From contig NZ_BSNS01000020.1 of NCBI RefSeq assembly GCF_030160115.1, positions 310,001 to 374,000 of the forward strand: a stretch of 64,000 bases of DNA, in the 5' to 3' direction. The notes under the pieces are model-generated. The model made no database searches. It was given only the letters and a program-made list of their open reading frames with translations, and was not told where the DNA came from. Each line of letters begins with the position of its first letter. The stretch's first letter is position 1. Positions 8,179-16,570 of this stretch are shown here, piece after piece. Both the position numbers and the translations under genes were made by a program. Origin of the DNA: Devosia nitrariae (GTDB taxonomy: Bacteria; Pseudomonadota; Alphaproteobacteria; Rhizobiales; Devosiaceae).

Positions 8179-8253
8179 TCAACCGAGACCGAGGAACGAC
8201 AGGATGGCAAGAACCACGACGACGAGGCCGACGAGATAGATGATCGAATTCAT
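8179..8253 (-). CDS. 24-residue hydrophobic membrane protein, first gene of stress operon
   Basis: Reads M-N-S-I-I-Y-L-V-G-L-V-V-V-V-L-A-I-L-S-F, then L-G-L-G and stop: a single short membrane helix. An AAGAAGG ribosome site lies about 8 nt upstream of the ATG at 8253, and the stop is 10 bp before the start of the multi-pass membrane protein. The sequence differs from the other 24-residue protein at 7186-7260, so this is not a local duplication. Function is unknown; an EcfG-type promoter about 40 bp upstream suggests stress induction. Confidence 0.6.
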   Translation of the reverse strand: MNSIIYLVGLVVVVLAILSFLGLG

Positions 8254-8289
8254 CGCTAGCGCCTTCTTGGTTGACTACGGTGTCTCATC

Positions 8290-8315
8290 AACCGGGAACG
8301 GATGGAATTTGTTCC
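8290..8315 (-). promoter_or_regulatory. EcfG/RpoE2-like general stress promoter
   Basis: On the minus strand GGAAC (plus 8311-8315) is followed after 18 nt by GTT (plus 8290-8292), which fits the GGAAC-N18/19-TT consensus of rhizobial RpoE2 (EcfG family). The start codon of the first small gene lies about 37 nt further on. The GGAAC element is also half of an inverted pair, GGAAC-N11-GTTCC (8295-8315). This is a motif match only, with no transcript evidence. Confidence 0.55.
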
Positions 8316-8396
8316 GAACGCTAGGGGAATTATGTGCATAATGAGGCAGGCGCGCTTCAACCGTGCTGGTCTCGGAGGTTTGGCGGACTTCCCGAG

Positions 8397-9458
8397 TTAG
8401 TGCTGGCTGATCCGTTGGCCGGTGGCGGTGTCGAACACGTAAGTGCGCTCGGTGGGCACCCCCACGGTGAGCGTTTCGCCGCTGTTGATGTCATGCTCGC
8501 CGCTGACCAGGACCACCGTCGGATGACCTCCTAGGTCAAGGGTAACAAAAGTCTGCCCGCCCGTTGGCTCGACGAACGTCACATCCCCTTTGTAAGACCC
8601 GGATCCGGTCTGGAAATGTTCAGGGCGAATGCCCACGATCACTCGCTGACCGGCAGTGACCGACGTGGCGAGAGTAAAGGGGAAGGCAAGGCCTGTTGCG
8701 GTGCGGGCGGTGTTGTCCTCGACGGTAGCCTCGAAGAAATTCATGGCCGGCGAACCGATGAAGCCGGCAACAAAGAGGTTCGCGGGCCGCCGATAGAGCT
8801 CCATCGGCGAGCCCTGTTGCTGGATCACGCCGTGATTGAGCACGACTACGCGGTCGGCCAGCGTCATGGCTTCGACCTGGTCGTGGGTCACGTAGATCGA
8901 GGTCACGCCCACCTTCTTGTGCAGTGCCTTTATTTCACTGCGCATCTGCACACGCAGCTTGGCATCGAGGTTGGAGAGCGGCTCGTCGAACAGGAACACC
9001 GCCGGGTCACGCACTATGGCGCGGCCCATGGCGACTCGCTGGCGCTGGCCGCCGGACAACTGGCTCGGTTTGCGCTCGAGAAGGGACTCGAGCTCCAGCA
9101 TGCGCGCGGCCTGGTTCACGCGCGCATTGATTTCGGCCCTGGGCTTCCCGGAAAGCTCTAGGTTGAACGCCATGTTCTTGAAGACGCTCATATGTGGGTA
9201 GAGCGCATAGGTCTGGAACACCATCGCGATGTTGCGTTCGCGCGGGGTGAGATCGTTGACGATCTTGTCCCCGATGGCGATATCGCCGCCGGTAATGTCC
9301 TCCAGCCCCGCGACCATGCGCAAGATGGTCGACTTGCCACAACCGGACGGGCCGACCAGGGCGACGAACTCGCCATCGGCGACCGAAAGGTTGATGCCCT
9401 CGATGACCGAGACGGTGCCATAGCTCTTGGCGATGTTCTGCAGTTCCAATCCAGCCAT
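8397..9458 (-). CDS. CUT1 sugar ABC transporter ATPase (UgpC/MsmK type)
   Basis: 353 residues. Walker [10 protein letters not shown] at 36-44, signature L-S-G-G-Q-R-Q-R, Walker B ending D-E-P-L-S-N-L-D, and switch V-T-H-D-Q-V-E-A are intact. A C-terminal TOBE/OB region from about residue 240 (starting at [11 protein letters not shown]) marks the MalK/UgpC class. It is the last gene of a leftward operon (binding protein, permease, permease, ATPase). MalK-class ATPases are often shared between importers, so it may also serve the ATPase-less system at 38-41 kb. Confidence 0.92.
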   Translation of the reverse strand: MAGLELQNIAKSYGTVSVIEGINLSVADGEFVALVGPSGCGKSTILRMVAGLEDITGGDIAIGDKIVNDLTPRERNIAMVFQTYALYPHMSVFKNMAFNLELSGKPRAEINARVNQAARMLELESLLERKPSQLSGGQRQRVAMGRAIVRDPAVFLFDEPLSNLDAKLRVQMRSEIKALHKKVGVTSIYVTHDQVEAMTLADRVVVLNHGVIQQQGSPMELYRRPANLFVAGFIGSPAMNFFEATVEDNTARTATGLAFPFTLATSVTAGQRVIVGIRPEHFQTGSGSYKGDVTFVEPTGGQTFVTLDLGGHPTVVLVSGEHDINSGETLTVGVPTERTYVFDTATGQRISQH

Positions 9459-9494
9459 GGCTGCTCTCCTTGCCCGAGGACCTGGACCCAGGGG

Positions 9495-10370
9495 CTATTT
9501 GACGGCGCCGGCCGTCAGACCGGCAATGATGTGCTTCTGCGCGGCAAAGAAAACGATGACCGTCGGCAAAAGGGTGAGGGTGACAAAAGCCAGGATCAGT
9601 TGCCAATCGGTGCTGAACTCGCCGCGATAGACCATGATGCCAAGCGGCCAGGGATATTTGCTCTCGGAATTGAGCATGATGAGCGGGAGGATGTAGCTGT
9701 TCCAGCTGCCGACGAACGAAATGATGCCGACCGTGGCGATGATCGGACGGCTGAGCGGCAGGGTGATGCTCCAGAAGAAGCGCAGATAGCCCGCGCCATC
9801 GACAAAGGCGGCATCGAACAGTTCGCTGGGCAGGTTTCGGAAAAAGTTGCGAAACAGGAGGATGCTCATGCCGAGGCCGAAAGCGACCTGCGGCAACACC
9901 ACGCCCCAATAGGTATCGAGCAGCCCGAGATCCCGGATGCGGATGAAGAGCGGCAGGATGGCGGTTGCAGCGGGGAACATCAGTCCGACGAGGAAATAGT
10001 TGAGCAGGAACCCCGAGCCGAAGAACTTGACGTGGGCGAAGGTGAAGGCGGCCATCGACGACAGCATCAGCGTCAGGAACACGGTCAGCACCGCGATGAG
10101 TAGCGAATTGCCCATCTGCAGCCAGTAGCGCTGGCTGATCAGGATATCGGCGTAGTTCGACCATTGCCATTCGTGCGGCAGGCCGAACGAATTGCCGCGC
10201 AATTCGCCGAGCGTTTTGAAGCCGCCGAGCGCCGTCATGACCAGGGGAATGATCACGACGCCGGCGACGATTATCAGGCTCGCATAGAGGTAGATCTTGG
10301 TCCGGAAGGCGACGCTGCGGCCACCCGAGGACCCAGCAGCTGCATCGATGGGGGCTGTCGTATCAGTCAT
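9495..10370 (-). CDS. CUT1 sugar ABC transporter permease (MalG/UgpE type)
   Basis: 291 residues with about six membrane segments. The EAA loop is E-L-F-D-A-A-F-V-D-G-A-G followed by F-F-W-S-I-T-L-P-L-S-R-P, and the protein ends G-L-T-A-G-A-V-K, typical of the MalG-side permease. It overlaps the upstream permease by 8 bp and precedes the ATPase by 36 bp. The N-terminus has a Ala/Ser-rich cytoplasmic tail of about 20 residues. Substrate is likely a sugar or polyol, unidentified. Confidence 0.9.
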   Translation of the reverse strand: MTDTTAPIDAAAGSSGGRSVAFRTKIYLYASLIIVAGVVIIPLVMTALGGFKTLGELRGNSFGLPHEWQWSNYADILISQRYWLQMGNSLLIAVLTVFLTLMLSSMAAFTFAHVKFFGSGFLLNYFLVGLMFPAATAILPLFIRIRDLGLLDTYWGVVLPQVAFGLGMSILLFRNFFRNLPSELFDAAFVDGAGYLRFFWSITLPLSRPIIATVGIISFVGSWNSYILPLIMLNSESKYPWPLGIMVYRGEFSTDWQLILAFVTLTLLPTVIVFFAAQKHIIAGLTAGAVK

Positions 10371-11304
10371 TTTTCATGAAGACCCGCTTGTAGCTGAAGG
10401 CCAGGGTGACGCAGATGATGAACAGCACCACGCCCACCGCCGAGCCGAACCCGACCTGCATGCGCATCACGCCGAAGGTATAGAGGAAGGTGACCATAGT
10501 CTGGGTGGCGTTGGACGGCCCACCGCCGGTCAGCGGCATGATCATGTCGAAGAGCTGCAGCGAGCCCACGACGGCAAAGAACACCGACAGGCGCACGGTG
10601 GAGCCGAGAAGGGGCAGCGTGACGCGGAAGAACTTCTGCCAGCCGGTGGCGCCGTCGATATCGGCCGCTTCCAGCACGTTCTTGTCGATGGCTTGGAGGC
10701 CGGCGACGAACAGCATCATATGGAAGCCGAAATACTTCCAGACGATGACGCCGAGGACCGCATAGAAGGCGACCTGCCGGTCGGCCAGCCAGAACGGCGC
10801 GTCCATGCCGAAGGAGTTGAAGATGCCGGCAACGAGACCAAACTGTCCGTCATAGACGAAGCGCCAGATCATGCCGGCGGCGACATCTGCAAGGACATAA
10901 GGAAGGAAGAAGAGCAGCCGGAAGGCCACCGCGCCTTTGATGCGATGCGTCACCATCGTGGCGAGCCACAGCGCGAGCGGAATCTGCACCAGGATGGAAA
11001 TGAGGATGATGAGGCCGTTGTTGATCAAGGCCTGGCGGAAGGCGCCGTTGTTGAAGATCAGCTCGTAATTGCGGGTGCCGATCCACTGGTCCGGCAGGCC
11101 ATAGCCGTTCCAGTTGTAGAAGGAATACCAGGCTGCCTCGCCCATCGGCAGGATGACGAAGACGGTGAACAATAGCAGCGCCGGTGGCAGGAACAGTACC
11201 AGCACCGGCAACTTGCCGCGGATCTGGCTGCGCTTCGCGCGTGCGATGGAAGGTGAACGCGTCACCGCTGGCGCCGCATCGGCCACCGAGCTGGTCTGGC
11301 TCAT
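10363..11304 (-). CDS. CUT1 sugar ABC transporter permease (MalF/UgpA type)
   Basis: 313 residues starting M-S-Q-T-S-S-V at 11304. A longer open frame to 11712 runs backwards into the binding-protein gene in another frame and is not coding. About six membrane segments; EAA loop V-L-E-A-A-D-I-D-G-A-T-G near residue 215 and the downstream F-F-R-V-T-L-P-L-L, then L-T-G-G-G-P-S-N-A-T as in the MalF-side family. A perfect hairpin separates it from the binding-protein gene upstream, which probably lowers its expression relative to that gene. Confidence 0.9.
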   Translation of the reverse strand: MSQTSSVADAAPAVTRSPSIARAKRSQIRGKLPVLVLFLPPALLLFTVFVILPMGEAAWYSFYNWNGYGLPDQWIGTRNYELIFNNGAFRQALINNGLIILISILVQIPLALWLATMVTHRIKGAVAFRLLFFLPYVLADVAAGMIWRFVYDGQFGLVAGIFNSFGMDAPFWLADRQVAFYAVLGVIVWKYFGFHMMLFVAGLQAIDKNVLEAADIDGATGWQKFFRVTLPLLGSTVRLSVFFAVVGSLQLFDMIMPLTGGGPSNATQTMVTFLYTFGVMRMQVGFGSAVGVVLFIICVTLAFSYKRVFMKND

Positions 11305-11340
11305 CAGTCGGGCCTCCCGATAACTGCCTCGGAGTCGGAT

Positions 11341-11368
11341 GGCTGCCACGCCGGAAAGCGTGGCAGCC
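11341..11368 (-). terminator. Intercistronic hairpin after a binding-protein gene
   Basis: Perfect 11-bp stem GGCTGCCACGC / GCGTGGCAGCC (11341-11351 and 11358-11368) with a 6-nt loop, placed 6 nt after the stop of the binding-protein gene and 36 nt before the permease start. No U-tract follows on the minus strand, so it is more likely to protect the upstream mRNA from 3' decay, or to act as a partial terminator, than to end transcription fully. Confidence 0.65.
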
Positions 11369-11374
11369 AGGCGA

Positions 11375-12670
11375 TTACATCTCGAGCGAGAAGGCGTCCT
11401 GAATCTGCTGCACGGCATCCTCGGCTGAGATCTGGCCTGAGACCAGTTCCACGGACATGTCGTTGACCACCCGCCCGACATTGGGGCCGAGATCCTGGTC
11501 GAGATAGTTCTGGTGCCAGGTGGCGCCGCCCATCTCGGTGACGATTTCCCGCATGAACGGGTCGACCACGCCATCCTCTGCACCGAGCGTCGTGGGCAGG
11601 ATGCTGGTTTCGGCAGCCAGGCGCCGTGCGTTGTCCTGGCTAAGATAGAATTTGAGGAAATCTTCGGTTTCCGGCGGCGCATTGGCGGTGACGACCCAGC
11701 CATTGAGCCCACCGAATTCGTCGGTGATCACGCCCGGGGCGTCCTCGACCAGCGGGAAGAGGAAACGACCGATCTGGTCGCCGGACAACCCTTCGCCATC
11801 GGTGGCCGCCTGCGCTTGGATCTGCGGTGTCGCGGTGTTCTGGAAGCCGAGGATCATCGCGGCGCGACCGTCGGCGAACACGGCCTGAGTATCCGGCCAG
11901 GTGGCGCCGAGATAGCCTTCCTGGAAGGGCTCGAGAGCGCCGAGCTCGATCAGATTTTCGCTGGCGCGGACAAAGCCGTCACCGGTGAAGCCCCCGCCAT
12001 TCTTAGCCGCCGCGAAACCGTCTTTGCCGAGTTCCCGCATGGTGAGATAGGACCAATAGAAGTGGATCGGCCACTTGTCTCCGCCGCCTCCGGCGATCGG
12101 GGTGATACCGGCATCCTTGAGCGTTTGGACCGCATCGAGGAAATCCTGCCAGGTGGTGATGGCGGAGGCATCGACGCCGGCCTGCTCGAACAGCGCCTTG
12201 TTGTAGAAGAAGGAGACCTGTCCCCACTGGAAGGGCGCTGCCCAGACCTTGCCGTCGATGCTGAGGCCATCGACCGCGGCCGGCGAGAAGGTCGAGCGCC
12301 ACGCACCGCCATCGGCATCCATGGCTTCTGTCAGGTCGCGCAGCGCGCCGGTCTGGGTCTGCGCCTTCAGCACGCCGCCACCCCAGGTGTAGAACATGCT
12401 CGGCGCCTCGCTCGACTGCAAAAGCGTCGGAAGCTTGGCCTTGAACGCCTCGTTTTCGAGGAACTGGAACTCGATTTTGACGTCGGGATGCTCGGCCTCG
12501 TATTGCGCGGCGATGTCCTGCCACACAGCCAAGCGGTCCGGATTGGCCTCCAGATGCAGCCACTTGATCACCGATTGTGCCGATGCCGAAGAAATACCCA
12601 CTAACAGCGTCGCCGCGCTTAGGGCAATAGCAAGCCGATGCCGCGCCAGGCGGCCAAAAAGCATGGTCAT
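11375..12670 (-). CDS. CUT1 sugar-binding periplasmic protein
   Basis: 431 residues, SBP family 1. The N-terminal signal peptide has a basic start and hydrophobic run ending S-S-A-S-A-Q near residue 32. The mature part begins V-I-K-W-L-H-L-E-A and holds the usual features of this group, such as F-Y-T-W-G-G-G-V, W-A-A-P-F-Q-W-G and F-F-Y-N-K-A-L-F. Two in-frame ATGs stand 6 bp apart (12670 and 12664); GGGAGGATC upstream suits the first. A divergent ROK regulator gene starts 197 bp away. Ligand not identifiable from sequence. Confidence 0.9.
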   Translation of the reverse strand: MTMLFGRLARHRLAIALSAATLLVGISSASAQSVIKWLHLEANPDRLAVWQDIAAQYEAEHPDVKIEFQFLENEAFKAKLPTLLQSSEAPSMFYTWGGGVLKAQTQTGALRDLTEAMDADGGAWRSTFSPAAVDGLSIDGKVWAAPFQWGQVSFFYNKALFEQAGVDASAITTWQDFLDAVQTLKDAGITPIAGGGGDKWPIHFYWSYLTMRELGKDGFAAAKNGGGFTGDGFVRASENLIELGALEPFQEGYLGATWPDTQAVFADGRAAMILGFQNTATPQIQAQAATDGEGLSGDQIGRFLFPLVEDAPGVITDEFGGLNGWVVTANAPPETEDFLKFYLSQDNARRLAAETSILPTTLGAEDGVVDPFMREIVTEMGGATWHQNYLDQDLGPNVGRVVNDMSVELVSGQISAEDAVQQIQDAFSLEM

Positions 12671-12866
12671 GAGATCCTCCCGATCGGACTGATTAGTCCT
12701 GATTACAAATTAATTAGCGCGCGTTGAGGTACGATTGTCAAGAAGGAGGCGGCCTTTCCTGGAGGGCTTTTCGGCTGCGCTCTTGTGCATTCGCCCAACC
12801 CTGTGCAAAAGAAACAGAAAAATTAGTCCGCCTTGTTGATTAAATGGGCGGAAGACGGGGCTTGGT
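12671..12866. promoter_or_regulatory. Divergent promoter region with repeated ATTAGTCC candidate operator
   Basis: The gap between the binding-protein gene and the ROK gene contains ATTAGTCC twice in the same orientation (12692-12699 and 12822-12829). The first copy lies within the dyad GGACT-GATT-AGTCC (12686-12699). The dyad is close to the binding-protein start and the second copy lies about 37 bp before the ROK start, so both promoters could be repressed by the ROK protein. AT-rich sequence around 12705-12718 may be promoter. The operator role is inferred from position and symmetry. Confidence 0.45.
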
Positions 12867-14084
12867 ATGAAAACCGCCGATCCTGAGCTGATGCGCGCCA
12901 TCAACCGGTTCCATGTGCTCGATACCATTCGTCGGGCCGGCTCCATTTCCCGCGTCGAGATCGGCGAACGTACGCAGTTATCGGCCACCACCATTTCGGC
13001 CATCACCGCCGCGCTGCTCGACGACGAGCTGATCACCCCGCACCACGAAGGCGGCCTACGCAGCGACAGCAACGGCAATCGGGGCCGGCCACGGGTGATG
13101 CTGACCCTCAACGCCTCAGCTGCACGGGTGGTCGGCGCCAAGATCGCCACCAACCGCCTGGTGTTCGTGGTGACCGACTTCCAGGGCGACATCCTCGCCC
13201 ATCTCACCCTGCCGGTACGGGTCGACCGCCTGCCGCTGCCGGTGGTTGCCGACCTGGTGGAAGACGGCGTGCGACGCTGCGTGCTCGACGCCGGTCTTGC
13301 ACTCGCCGATATCCACACCGTTGCGCTCGCGGTCCCAGGGGTCGTTGAGCATGGATCGGGCCGGGTGCGATCAAGCCCTGTCTTCCGCGACGTCGACGTG
13401 CCACTCGCAACCTACATAGCCGAGCGGCTGGGAATAGCCACCATCGCTGAGAGCGACGCCAACGCCATGGCCATGGCCCAGCACTGGTTCGGCCGCGCGC
13501 GTGACTGCGATGATTTCGTGCTTGTCTCCATGGAAGAGGGACTGGGCCTCGGCGTGATGCATGGCGGGCAGTTGTTTCGCGGCGCGCGTGAGCTGAGCCT
13601 GGATCTCGGACACATGATGATGGGGGTTTCCACAGTCCAGTCGGAGCGCCTGTCCGATATTGCCAGCGAGCGGGCGATTCTGGATGGCGAGCATGCCGAC
13701 CTGCGGCTGCGCGAGGCCATGCGGGTAGGGCGCGGCATGAACCACGTGCAGCGCCTGCTGGCCGAGGGCGATGACGGCTTTACCGCCACCGCCAGTCGGG
13801 CCGGAGAGGCCCTGGGCATCGCCATCGCCAATCTCGTCGGGCTGTTCGCTCCGCCACGCGTCATCCTGGTGGGCTCGAGCCTTGCGCTCGGCAGGAGTCT
13901 GCTCGATCCGCTGCAGGCCTCGTTCGAGCGCGCCCTGTCCGCGCCGCTGCGCGAGGTCAGCCAGATCATCATCGACGAAGCGGGCGACGAGCTGTGGGCC
14001 CGCGGCGCGGCGGCCGTAGCGTTGAGCGAGCTCTACGGGTCGCCATGGAGCACGACCGGCCCGGCTCTGCGCAGCACCCTCTAG
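12867..14084 (+). CDS. ROK-family transcriptional repressor of the adjacent sugar importer
   Basis: 405 residues. An N-terminal helix-turn-helix (about 14-60, with S-R-V-E-I-G-E-R-T-Q-L-S-A-T-T-I-S) precedes an ASKHA/ROK domain with D-F-Q-G-D as phosphate loop and E-E-G-L-G-L-G-V-M in the second loop. The ROK zinc signature C-x-C-G-x-x-G-C is not seen. Divergent orientation to the binding-protein gene and two ATTAGTCC motifs between them indicate local control. The sugar effector is unknown. Confidence 0.85.
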   Translation: MKTADPELMRAINRFHVLDTIRRAGSISRVEIGERTQLSATTISAITAALLDDELITPHHEGGLRSDSNGNRGRPRVMLTLNASAARVVGAKIATNRLVFVVTDFQGDILAHLTLPVRVDRLPLPVVADLVEDGVRRCVLDAGLALADIHTVALAVPGVVEHGSGRVRSSPVFRDVDVPLATYIAERLGIATIAESDANAMAMAQHWFGRARDCDDFVLVSMEEGLGLGVMHGGQLFRGARELSLDLGHMMMGVSTVQSERLSDIASERAILDGEHADLRLREAMRVGRGMNHVQRLLAEGDDGFTATASRAGEALGIAIANLVGLFAPPRVILVGSSLALGRSLLDPLQASFERALSAPLREVSQIIIDEAGDELWARGAAAVALSELYGSPWSTTGPALRSTL

Positions 14085-14101
14085 AGGCCGTGTGTCGGCC
14101 T
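14085..14101 (+). terminator. Small hairpin after the ROK gene
   Basis: AGGCCG (14085-14090) and CGGCCT (14096-14101) pair across a 5-nt loop directly after the stop codon. The stem is short and no U-run follows, so termination would be weak; the ThuA-like gene 46 bp downstream may still be on the same transcript. Confidence 0.3.
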
Positions 14102-14147
14102 TGCCGGCACGCCAGAACAGTCATCAGGGAAAAGGAGGAGAGCAGTC

Positions 14148-14795
14148 ATGAGAGAGGCGTTGATCGTTTGGGGCGGCTGGAGCGGTCACGAGCCGGAGCA
14201 GTGCGCGCAGATCATCCGTGCCATGCTGGAGGAGGACGGTTTCAAGGTCTATGTCGAGAACACCACCGAAGCCTTTGCCGATCCAGCCCTTCACGATCTG
14301 AGCCTCATCGTTCCGATCTTCACCATGAGCAAGATTGAAAAGGAGGAACTCTCCAACCTCCGGGCGGCGGTCGAGGGCGGGGTTGGCTTGGGCGGCTACC
14401 ACGGCGGCATGGCCGACGCTTTCCGGGAGGCGGTGGAGTATCAATTCATGGTGGGCGGGCAGTGGGTGGCCCACCCAGGCAACATCATCGACTATCGCGT
14501 CGACATCAGCCGGCCAGACGACCCGATAATGGAGGGCATCGAGAGCTTTCCCTATCGGTCCGAGCAATACTACATGCACGTGGATCCTTCGAACGAGGTG
14601 CTGGCCACTACGACGTTCTCGGGTGAGCACGCCTATTGGATCAACGGCGTGACCATGCCGGTCGTTTGGAAGCGGCATCACGGCAAGGGCAGGGTCTTCT
14701 ATTCCTCACTCGGCCATGTCTCGAGAGAGTTCGAAGTGCCGCAAATGCGCACCATCCTGCGCCGTGGCCTCAACTGGGCGGCACGCGATGCCTAG
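14148..14795 (+). CDS. ThuA-like (glutamine amidotransferase-fold) protein
   Basis: 215 residues, close to the usual 210-260 of the ThuA family. It opens with E-A-L-I-V-W-G-G-W and contains the family core G-V-G-L-G-G-Y-H-G-G-M (about 78-88), then G-G-Q-W-V-A-H-P-G. The late W-K-R-H-H-G-K-G-R-V-F-Y-S-S-L-G-H motif is the most typical ThuA feature. ThuA was found with trehalose uptake genes in rhizobia, and relatives sit in many sugar-catabolic loci, but their chemistry is not settled. It lacks the nucleophilic cysteine elbow of real amidotransferases. A strong AAAGGAGG site precedes the start. Confidence 0.85.
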   Translation: MREALIVWGGWSGHEPEQCAQIIRAMLEEDGFKVYVENTTEAFADPALHDLSLIVPIFTMSKIEKEELSNLRAAVEGGVGLGGYHGGMADAFREAVEYQFMVGGQWVAHPGNIIDYRVDISRPDDPIMEGIESFPYRSEQYYMHVDPSNEVLATTTFSGEHAYWINGVTMPVVWKRHHGKGRVFYSSLGHVSREFEVPQMRTILRRGLNWAARDA

Positions 14796-14802
14796 CGGTG
14801 CG

Positions 14803-16431
14803 CTAGGCTGCATCGCCCTCAAGGGCGAACCACCGTGTTGCATCGGCAGGCGCCACGGGTGCGGCGACCGGTGGTAGCGCCTCGACGATCGCTTGCGCCT
14901 CGGCAAGGCAGTCGGCAAATCCAGGCGCCGGCTCTTGTGCGGGTTCGGCGGCCTCGCCCCAACGGCAGAGATCGGCGAAGGCGAGCGCCGGCTCCCGCGC
15001 CTCGCCGCCATAGCGCCAGCGGCCGGAGGCAGTGTCGCATCGATAGGCCCCAAGGAACCGGCGGCCATGGCGGGCGATGAACCGCACCGCATCGAGAATG
15101 AACGCGACCTCGGCGTCTTCGAGGAAGAAATTGAAGTTGAGCCGCACCCACCCCGGGCGGTAGGCGCTGAGGCCCCGCTGCACCAATCCATCATATTCGG
15201 CTGCCCGGGCATCATCGATCCCCAGCAGGTCATGCGCATAAGGACCGGCGCAGGAGCATCCGCCGCGTGCCTGGATGCCGAAAAGGTCGTTGAGCAGCGC
15301 GACGACCAGATTGGGATGGAGGTAGCGCGCGCCACAGCGGATGTTGAAGGAGAAGATAGCGAGACGGTCGCGCTCACTGGGTCCGAAGACCTCTATGTCA
15401 GGCTCGCGTCCCCAGGCGTCGAGCACCCGCGCAACCGTTGCCGCTTCGATGGCCTCGATGGTTCCTGCGCCGATCTCGGCCTTCAGCTGCATTACCATAC
15501 CTGCGCGGATGTCGCCGATGACGTTGGGTGTGCCCGCTTCCTCACGCCGCTCCTCGTCGGCAAGGTAGCGATGGGAGCGGGCGGTAACATAGGCGACGGT
15601 GCCGCCGCCCGGCACGCTCGGCACCGGGGTTTGCAGCAGGCGCCGGTCCGCGACCAGAACGCCCGAGGCCCCGGGACCGCCGACGAACTTGTGCGGCGAG
15701 AGAAAGATCGCGTCGATGTGGTCGCCGGCGCCAGGTGTTGATTCGCCCATGTCGATCGGCAGATATGGCGCCGCGGCGGCAAAGTCGGCAAAGAACTCGG
15801 CCCCGTGCCGGTGCAGCAGTCTTGCCAGAGCCCGCATGTCGGTGCGAAGGCCTGTGACGTTGGAGGCGGCCGAGAAGCTGCCGATGCGGCGCGGCACATC
15901 GCGGGCCGCGGCAAGCTCGCGTTCCAGCGTTTCCATGCAGAGCCGCCCGTGCGCATCGAGCGGGATGCGCATGACCTGCGCTCCGGACTCGCGCCAGACG
16001 AGTTCATTGGAGTGGTGCTCATAAGGGCCGACGAAGACGATGGTCTGCGCAGCCTCAGCATCGCGATACCGAAGGGCGACAAGGTTCGCGAGCTTGTTGA
16101 CTGCCGCCGTCGCCCCCGAGCCGCAGAAGATGACCGCATGCCGCTCGTCTGCCCCGACAGCGCTGCGGATGACGGTGCGCGCCTGCTCGCGCAGGCGGGT
16201 CGTCTGCAGCCCAGTATAGGATGTCTCGGTGTGGGTGTTGGCGTAAGTCGGCAGCACCTGCGTCATCACCGCCGTCTCGACGAAGTCAAGCGCCCGGCCG
16301 GAAGCGGTGTAGTCGGCATAGACGAGCCGCCGAGGGCCGAAGGGGCCCGCGATCGTTGTTGAACCTCCGATAAGAGCGCCGCGGATACGGCGGATCAAGC
16401 CTTCGGCGCGTTGCGGAATGGCAACCAACAT
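14803..16431 (-). CDS. Class V aminotransferase-fold PLP enzyme (cysteine desulfurase-like)
   Basis: 542 residues, longer than NifS/SufS (about 400). The ATG at 16431 follows AAGGAGATC; upstream codons to 16494 are not needed. The PLP lysine is in S-P-H-K-F-V-G-G-P-G (Lys248), and a cysteine-bearing loop R-G-G-C-S-C-A-G-P-Y-A-H has Cys392 and Cys394 where cysteine desulfurases carry their active-site cysteine. The C-terminal 110 residues are an extra extension rich in Ala, Glu and Pro. It could be a desulfurase, a lyase or an epimerase-like enzyme. It ends 8 bp from the convergent ThuA-like gene and starts 140 bp downstream of the PIG-L gene's stop, so it may be the last gene of that operon or have its own promoter. 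Confidence 0.75.
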   Translation of the reverse strand: MLVAIPQRAEGLIRRIRGALIGGSTTIAGPFGPRRLVYADYTASGRALDFVETAVMTQVLPTYANTHTETSYTGLQTTRLREQARTVIRSAVGADERHAVIFCGSGATAAVNKLANLVALRYRDAEAAQTIVFVGPYEHHSNELVWRESGAQVMRIPLDAHGRLCMETLERELAAARDVPRRIGSFSAASNVTGLRTDMRALARLLHRHGAEFFADFAAAAPYLPIDMGESTPGAGDHIDAIFLSPHKFVGGPGASGVLVADRRLLQTPVPSVPGGGTVAYVTARSHRYLADEERREEAGTPNVIGDIRAGMVMQLKAEIGAGTIEAIEAATVARVLDAWGREPDIEVFGPSERDRLAIFSFNIRCGARYLHPNLVVALLNDLFGIQARGGCSCAGPYAHDLLGIDDARAAEYDGLVQRGLSAYRPGWVRLNFNFFLEDAEVAFILDAVRFIARHGRRFLGAYRCDTASGRWRYGGEAREPALAFADLCRWGEAAEPAQEPAPGFADCLAEAQAIVEALPPVAAPVAPADATRWFALEGDAA

Positions 16432-16570
16432 GACGATCTCCTTACTGAGGTATAATGTACCCTCCGCAAGGATATTTGAAGCAAAAACTTGCACAGATCG
16501 CGAAATCCAGGGAAAACGTGACCCAGTTGTGCAGCCTCGGCGAAATATTGCGCAGTGGCGCCGGCGGTCA

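Noticed and set aside
10363..11712. 449-residue reading of the MalF-type permease gene with a 136-residue N-terminal extension
   Set aside because: The extension runs through the intercistronic hairpin and the binding-protein gene in another frame and is Arg/Ser-rich shadow sequence; the permease fold begins at the ATG at 11304.
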